NCBI GenBank assembly: GCA_900315715.1
Contig: ONAH01000066.1
Location: 1-32,025 of the forward strand
Length of the DNA: 32,025 nucleotides
Direction of reading: 5' to 3'
From: an uncultured Eubacteriales bacterium
GTDB taxonomy: Bacteria; Bacillota; Clostridia; Oscillospirales; Acutalibacteraceae
The notes under the pieces were generated by a model. It was not told the origin of the DNA. It ran no database searches and worked only from the letters and a program-made list of their open reading frames with translations. The position numbers and the translations under genes are program-made. Below are positions 26,720-32,025 of this stretch, in pieces; position 1 is the first letter of the stretch; each line of letters starts with the position of its first letter.

Positions 26720-29700
26720 ATGAGTAAATTCAAACGAGAATGCCAGTCAGCATTAGCGACAGCGTTAACAATAATGCTTGTTCTCTCAATGATGATGGGG
26801 GTATTTTCTCTATCTGCAAGTGCAGATGAGAATAATAACTTTCCAACAGTACTCAACAAACCGGTTTTGGTGTATAGAGATGCTTGGTGGACGAATGGTA
26901 CACTTTCAAATAACGTGTTCTCTACAATAAGTATAAGATTGGATGATTCGAATTCGAATTTTAATATATCTGATATTACAGATATTAGATATCACTATAC
27001 AGTTGAGGATGATGGAATTAGTCGAGATGATCAAGCACGATGGTATATAGCAGATAGATTTGGTGCAGTGCTTGTTAATGTAGGAACATTGATATCAAGT
27101 TATGAAGGCTTTAGTAGTAATGATGATTATTTTAGAAGCAGTACTTCACGTAAACAGTTTCTTTTTGTTTTAGAATCATTAGGACGTTCCAGTCTTTCGT
27201 TAGATGTTTATTTTAAAAATGGGGATGTTATGCCTATAGAGGTAGGGGTTGTTGATGAAAAACTTGTATCAAGTACGCGTTCCACTGCATGGGAGACAGC
27301 AGGATCAATTCTTGTTCGTCTTGCCCACAGCAAGTTAATTGAAGATGAAGATTTTTATAGTCTTGGAAATGCGATAGCAGGTGTTCAAAGTGTAAATGAT
27401 AATACAACAAATAAATACTATGTTGACATAGACAGCAAAGACGAAGTGAAGATACCTATGAATGAAATGTCAGACACAGTAGAACTTGTTCAAACACGAG
27501 TAGGAAGTAATGTTGTCTACAATTCATACGGAAGTGTAGATTTTGGAGATAATATTCCATCAGTATCAAATGGCCAAGCTGACGTAGGTACAGTTTATTA
27601 TTTGCCTAACGGTGCATATGCAAGTAATGATGACCCAACAGAATTGGTAAACTATATTCAGCAAAAGGGTATTTTTTATCCGGTAGGTGAAATTCATGGT
27701 AATCCAATTAATCTTTGGAATTTCTATGCAGATGATTCATATGATATTTCAAGTTTATATCAAGAAAATTTCGGAGATTTTGTGGATAATTTGTACTTTT
27801 ATTCCGATTTTTATACTAATTTAGACGGTGATAGTGGAAGCAAAACAAATGAATTTGCTAAAATACTTATTTATCAGAAGAATTACGGAGGTACTAACTA
27901 CAATATAGGTACAGACTTTGAGTCATACCCTGAGGGTTCGTTTTCATATATAAATTCAAACGGATACCATTCTTTGTATCCAAGTTATTATCGTGAATAC
28001 TATTCTGTAACTCCTTTCTTATTAACTTTTGATGGAGACCATACTTCAAGCGTGAGATTTTTGAATAATCTAAAATCATTTTTAGAAAATAACTCTAATG
28101 CTCCATTAACACAGTATATTAAATATAATTACTTCTATGGGTATACTAATAATGATTATCCAGTGTCTTATTATTATGAAGATAGTGAACGTGCTCGATC
28201 ATCGTCTTATCAAACAGGAAAAGGATATGGAGGTACACAAAGATGGTTTCAACTATATTATTCTTACAAGGATCAATACGGAAAAGCCCAAATAGGTAAT
28301 ACCGAAATACTGAGTTCACAAGATTCAACAGATGTTTCATCCGGAATAAGAAGAGTTATAAATGATTTTGAAAATAACAATTACACTGACGAAACATTAC
28401 TAAATATTTATTTTACACCTGCTGATTTTAATAAAAAGAAAGCTTTGTTTATTCCAGATGAAAAGGCGTATCAGGCATATGACCAGCTTATTGCAATTGC
28501 TGAGAATTCTGGATTGACTATTAAGAATAGCCAATCTATAATGCCAAGACGTGATTACGAGAATTGTGAAAAAATAAGTTTTAAAGATTTAATAACATCT
28601 TTGGGTGTTGAAATAGGAACAGCTCAGGAACAGAGAGTGCGCCCATACCTTACTTATTATTATAATTCGTATGATGAAGAAACAAAGACAACAGGTTCTT
28701 GGGATTACGCTGATCCAAATAAAACCCATGCTCTACATGAAGATTATGAACTTGTTCAATATGGAGATTTTGTTTTTAATACTAAAGACAGTAGTTTTCC
28801 AATAATCACAGATACATATTATGATACATTGTTTGACTCAGACAATGAAAAGAATGAAGGTGATGAACCTAATCCTAATCCTGATCCTGACCCTGAAAAT
28901 ACAAATTCTAACGAAGAAACAAAAGAAGAAAATAAAAGAGAAAAAGGTGTTAAATTTAAGGTTGACGATATTCGTACAAATATTAGAAAAGGTGTTTCTT
29001 ATAACGTTGTAAATCAAGTACAACTTGGATTAGTAAGTGATTATTATGCTTCTGGCCGCTATGGTGGAAAGATGTATGATACACAATACACTGATGTTGG
29101 TTATGGCTATAATTTTGTTAGTAACGGAAATAACTATTATAGCAATGGTGTATTAAGTGACTGGAATCATGATATGCGTTTGGGTGAATGGCTGGGTTAT
29201 AGCTATACTGATGATAATGGGCAGAAAAAAATGTTTACAAAAGGTAATGTTTATTATGTCGGAGGAGAGTTTATTACCCATAGTAATACTGTTACAACAG
29301 GAAGTCACTATTTTGTAGGAGTTACATATGATAACGATGGTTTTATGAATACCACAAGAATAATAGATAGTGTTGCAAAAAAATATGGAACAGGTCCTGC
29401 TACACACTGGGGAGTAAAAGACGGACGTGACGCAGCTATGCGCAACACCGAATATAAATGGGGTGAGATGGTATTTGTTTCAAAGCCCGATCCAGTAGTT
29501 GATCTTTCTTACAATAAGGCGAATCAGACTATTTCATGGAATAAACCTGTTGATGAAGGCTTCGGTGTTAAAGGTAAGAATAAGACAGCCACAGATGATT
29601 ATATAAAAATAGAAGATTATACTGTAAAGGTTACAGACGAGACTGGTAAAGAAGTAGGAAGTGCTAATATTCCACGTGCAGGTTTGAACAATGTTACCTA

Positions 29701-32025
29701 TGATATTTGCAAGTTAATTAAAAAGAGTGGAACATACAAAATAGCAGTAACAGCTAATAATCCGATAGGTGATAGTAAAGAATCTGTTTTGGAGGATGTA
29801 GTAGTTTACATTGCTGATATGGATGTTAAAATGACTCCTGATCAGCCTGTTCATGATGAAGATGACATTGTGGAATTCAAAGAAACTATAACAAATACAG
29901 GAAGGGTTAAGCTTACTAATGTTATAGTTTATCAGTCATTAACCGGTGAATATGTACCACAGAATGGCGTGACGATTAAGGGTTCCAAAGCTTCGGTTGC
30001 AGAGATAGATGTTGGAAAGAGTGTAGAAATTCTATACCGTGTTCCCGCTAATAAAGCAAAAGATGGTATTTTAACAAACACAATAGAAGTTACAACCAAT
30101 GACCAGAAACTTTCTGAAACAGCAACTGCGTCTGTAAAGATTATTCATCATAATATAAAAATGGGATTAACAGCTGTTTCCGATAAGAGTGTCTATACAG
30201 ATGAAGATACAGTAGTAATTAAATCAACTATTGAGAATAAGGGTGAAGAGATATTAAATGATATTACAGTAAGCAACAGCATTGCAGGTGGAAAGTATAC
30301 AAATCTTGATAATGAAAAAGTTACCGTTATGGAAGATAATAATATAATTATTAATACACTTGATATAGGTGATACGGTTACTCTTAATTATGAAATACCT
30401 GCAAAGGATATTGAAACAGGTAAAAACGGTGCTGTACAGTCAACAGTAAATGCAACAAATGGTAAGTTATCTTCTAGTGATCTTGTTGAATTCAAAGTTG
30501 TAAGACCTGCAATTACAATAAAAGCATCGCCAGCAAAGAATGAGTATAATAATGACGAAGATGTAACATATACTGCACTTATTAAGAACACAGGTAATAT
30601 TCCGCTTAATGATGTAACAATAGGTGCAAGTATTAAGGGTAAATTTGCAGAAAATGAGTTTGGCCAGATAAATAGTAAAGGTGATATGGTTATTTCAGAA
30701 CTGCCTGTAGGAAAGAGTATATCACTTACTTATACGGTAAGATCTGAGAATACAACATTTGGAACGATGAACAATACATTTACAGTATCAGCAAAACAAG
30801 ATGCAATGGCAGAAGCGGAAACAGAAATAAAAGTTGCATTTTATGGTATTGATGTAATGAAGACTGTTGATTCGGAAACATATGTTGTAGGTGATACAGT
30901 TGTGTTCCACACAAAGATAACAAATACAGGTGACGGAGAACTCAAGGATATTTATATCACAGAGAGTACGGATGGTACATTTAAGCTATCTGAAGGTGCA
31001 TTGATTTACACAGATGACACAATAGTAATTTCCGCAATAAAGCCTGGAGAAAGCTACAGTTATGATTTTTATGTAACTGCAACAGAAGACAATATTGTTG
31101 ATGGTGTAGTATCAGGTGAATCTGTTGTAAGTGTTGACGACAAATTAGTTGGTTCAGACAGTGCTTCTGCTAAAGTATATACACAGTCCTTGACGTTTAC
31201 AAAGACTGTTAATGAAGATAATGAATACAGAAGAGGCGATAAGGTCGTTTGGACTGATACGGTTACGAATACAGGTGAATGTGATTTAACAAATGTTGTT
31301 ATTACAGAGAGTCTGATAGGTGAATTTGATAAAGAGTTTGAAACCACAGCAAATAGTATAACTATTCCTAAAATTGCTAAGGGAGATAGCGTAGAGGTTC
31401 AGTTTACAACAACTGTAACTCCTGCAGATGTAAAAGACAGAATGTATGAATGTACAGCCGAAGTCACTGCAAAAGAACATTTGACAGATAGTGCATCTGC
31501 AAGTGTAAAGATAATAGGACCAGCTGTAAAAGTAGGTAAATATGCAGATAAACCTGTTTATGGCAAGGGAGAGAGAGTAGTCTTTACAGAGGTTATTACG
31601 AATTCAGGTGACAAGCCGTTGACTAATGTAATGGTAACAGAAAACCTTGACGGTAAATTCATGAGATACGACAAGAGTTTCAAGGTAGATGGCAGAACTC
31701 TCACTATTCCTAATATAGCAGTAGGAGACAGTGTAGTTTTAACATATGCAATTGATCGCAGTCTAATTGAAGGTAATAGAGTTGAGAGTACTGTAACGGT
31801 TACATGTGATCAGGAAGTAACCGATAGTGCAACAAATATTGTAATGCTTGATGATACTTCCAAGGATAACACAGATACAAATACATCAAAGGATAACACA
31901 GATACAAACACATCAAAGGATAACACAGACACAAACACATCAAAGGATAACACAGATACAAATACATCCAAAGATAACACAGATACAAACACATCCAAAG
32001 ATAACACAGACACAAACACATCCAA
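26720..32025 (+). CDS. Giant repeat-rich surface protein, 3' end beyond window
   Basis: The frame runs without a stop to the window edge, 1768 codons. ATG 26720 has AGAAAGGA nine bases upstream. A signal peptide is clear: positive SKFKRE, hydrophobic core, cleavage after ASA (33-35). Residues 36-710 are Tyr/Asn/Asp/Ser-rich with no fold that I recognise. A Pro/Asp linker (PNPNPDPDP) lies near 718-726, and a second Tyr/Gly-rich region runs to about 920. A fibronectin-III-like segment spans 925-1029, from DPVVDLSYNKANQTISWNKP. Six DUF11-like Ig-fold repeats follow (starts near 1030, 1146, 1265, 1375, 1489 and 1600), each with a TxTNTG turn. From 1714 a nine-residue repeat begins. The anchor is not visible; it may lie past the edge. 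The role is likely adhesion or cell-surface interaction, inferred from architecture alone. Confidence 0.88.
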   Translation, partial: MSKFKRECQSALATALTIMLVLSMMMGVFSLSASADENNNFPTVLNKPVLVYRDAWWTNGTLSNNVFSTISIRLDDSNSNFNISDITDIRYHYTVEDDGISRDDQARWYIADRFGAVLVNVGTLISSYEGFSSNDDYFRSSTSRKQFLFVLESLGRSSLSLDVYFKNGDVMPIEVGVVDEKLVSSTRSTAWETAGSILVRLAHSKLIEDEDFYSLGNAIAGVQSVNDNTTNKYYVDIDSKDEVKIPMNEMSDTVELVQTRVGSNVVYNSYGSVDFGDNIPSVSNGQADVGTVYYLPNGAYASNDDPTELVNYIQQKGIFYPVGEIHGNPINLWNFYADDSYDISSLYQENFGDFVDNLYFYSDFYTNLDGDSGSKTNEFAKILIYQKNYGGTNYNIGTDFESYPEGSFSYINSNGYHSLYPSYYREYYSVTPFLLTFDGDHTSSVRFLNNLKSFLENNSNAPLTQYIKYNYFYGYTNNDYPVSYYYEDSERARSSSYQTGKGYGGTQRWFQLYYSYKDQYGKAQIGNTEILSSQDSTDVSSGIRRVINDFENNNYTDETLLNIYFTPADFNKKKALFIPDEKAYQAYDQLIAIAENSGLTIKNSQSIMPRRDYENCEKISFKDLITSLGVEIGTAQEQRVRPYLTYYYNSYDEETKTTGSWDYADPNKTHALHEDYELVQYGDFVFNTKDSSFPIITDTYYDTLFDSDNEKNEGDEPNPNPDPDPENTNSNEETKEENKREKGVKFKVDDIRTNIRKGVSYNVVNQVQLGLVSDYYASGRYGGKMYDTQYTDVGYGYNFVSNGNNYYSNGVLSDWNHDMRLGEWLGYSYTDDNGQKKMFTKGNVYYVGGEFITHSNTVTTGSHYFVGVTYDNDGFMNTTRIIDSVAKKYGTGPATHWGVKDGRDAAMRNTEYKWGEMVFVSKPDPVVDLSYNKANQTISWNKPVDEGFGVKGKNKTATDDYIKIEDYTVKVTDETGKEVGSANIPRAGLNNVTYDICKLIKKSGTYKIAVTANNPIGDSKESVLEDVVVYIADMDVKMTPDQPVHDEDDIVEFKETITNTGRVKLTNVIVYQSLTGEYVPQNGVTIKGSKASVAEIDVGKSVEILYRVPANKAKDGILTNTIEVTTNDQKLSETATASVKIIHHNIKMGLTAVSDKSVYTDEDTVVIKSTIENKGEEILNDITVSNSIAGGKYTNLDNEKVTVMEDNNIIINTLDIGDTVTLNYEIPAKDIETGKNGAVQSTVNATNGKLSSSDLVEFKVVRPAITIKASPAKNEYNNDEDVTYTALIKNTGNIPLNDVTIGASIKGKFAENEFGQINSKGDMVISELPVGKSISLTYTVRSENTTFGTMNNTFTVSAKQDAMAEAETEIKVAFYGIDVMKTVDSETYVVGDTVVFHTKITNTGDGELKDIYITESTDGTFKLSEGALIYTDDTIVISAIKPGESYSYDFYVTATEDNIVDGVVSGESVVSVDDKLVGSDSASAKVYTQSLTFTKTVNEDNEYRRGDKVVWTDTVTNTGECDLTNVVITESLIGEFDKEFETTANSITIPKIAKGDSVEVQFTTTVTPADVKDRMYECTAEVTAKEHLTDSASASVKIIGPAVKVGKYADKPVYGKGERVVFTEVITNSGDKPLTNVMVTENLDGKFMRYDKSFKVDGRTLTIPNIAVGDSVVLTYAIDRSLIEGNRVESTVTVTCDQEVTDSATNIVMLDDTSKDNTDTNTSKDNTDTNTSKDNTDTNTSKDNTDTNTSKDNTDTNTSKDNTDTNTS
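29807..31858 (+). repeat. Six DUF11-like protein repeats
   Basis: Six diverged units of 110-119 residues start at 29807, 30155, 30512, 30842, 31184 and 31517. Each has a Val/Ile-rich first strand, a Tyr or His before a (V/D)xGD or DED turn, then I-T-NTG and a final VGxS/KGDS turn before the last strands. Sequence divergence between units is high, unlike the following short repeat, so this array is old. Confidence 0.75.
31859..32025 (+). repeat. 27-bp tandem repeat encoding SKDNTDTNT
   Basis: Six complete copies start at 31859, 31886, 31913, 31940, 31967 and 31994, and a seventh starts at 32021 and runs off the window. All complete copies encode the same nine residues; they differ only at third codon positions. 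The GAT/GAC and AAT/AAC choices recur with a period of three copies (81 bp). The true copy number is unknown because the window ends within the tract. Confidence 0.95.

Noticed and set aside
26635-26859. Minus-strand 74-codon frame across the surface-gene start
   Set aside because: It covers the signal-peptide coding region of the plus-strand gene and its promoter hairpin, and has no SD.
31810-32025. Minus-strand frame with a repeated DVFVSVLS octapeptide, and another overlapping it
   Set aside because: It is the shadow of the 27-bp tandem repeat in the plus-strand surface gene; it has no start context and hydrophobic low-complexity content.
31859-32025. Possible CRISPR array
   Set aside because: The 27-bp units are directly adjacent, without spacers, and are in frame with a long coding sequence.

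Overview
The window is low-GC DNA from a Gram-positive anaerobe, most likely a Ruminococcus-like member of the Oscillospiraceae in the Clostridia. The evidence is a dockerin-bearing exported protein, strong AGGAGG ribosome binding sites, Firmicute-type pyrimidine and ECF gene clusters, a zinc-finger Clp ATPase of the ClpE type, and protein-coding codon use rich in AGA and ATA. This is an inference from gene content; no rRNA or other marker gene is present to fix the species.

Positions 116-1151 (minus strand) hold two unrecognised small genes behind their own strong promoter. Positions 1280-13374 (minus strand) hold a complete de novo UMP pathway in one colinear run: pyrC, carA, carB, then an exported dockerin/amidase gene, pyrK, pyrD, pyrF, a HAD-phosphatase/pyrE in-frame fusion, pyrB and pyrI, closed by a perfect 12-bp-stem terminator at 1225-1261. 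A good promoter (TTGACA, 17 bp, TAAAAT) lies upstream of pyrC. The run is almost gapless except for 433 bases between carB and the amidase. That gap holds a compact three-stem inverted-repeat element and two cre/LacI-type operator-like sites, so the second half of the cluster may have its own control.

Positions 13605-14193 hold a small charged protein and a small lipoprotein, convergent and one base apart. From 14346 to 26453 (plus strand) runs a housekeeping cluster: ruvC, ruvA, ruvB (Holliday junction processing), glmM (cell-wall precursor), a class I methyltransferase, ecfA1-ecfA2-ecfT (energy module of an ECF vitamin transporter), truA (tRNA pseudouridine synthase), a membrane-anchored DUF5711-like protein, a CvpA-like membrane protein and a ClpE-like unfoldase.

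From 26720 to the right edge (plus strand) runs a giant exported surface protein gene, open at the window end (1768 codons seen, no stop). It has a signal peptide, a large Tyr/Asn/Asp-rich N-terminal region of unknown fold, a Pro/Asp linker, a fibronectin-III-like segment, six DUF11-like repeats of about 110-119 residues, and a nine-residue tandem repeat (SKDNTDTNT) still running at the edge. Its upstream region has an excellent promoter with an inverted repeat at the predicted transcription start.

The least ordinary items are the HAD-PyrE fusion with an internal ribosome binding site, the dockerin/amidase gene inside a pyrimidine operon, the structured element at 7727-7812, and the repeat-rich surface protein.
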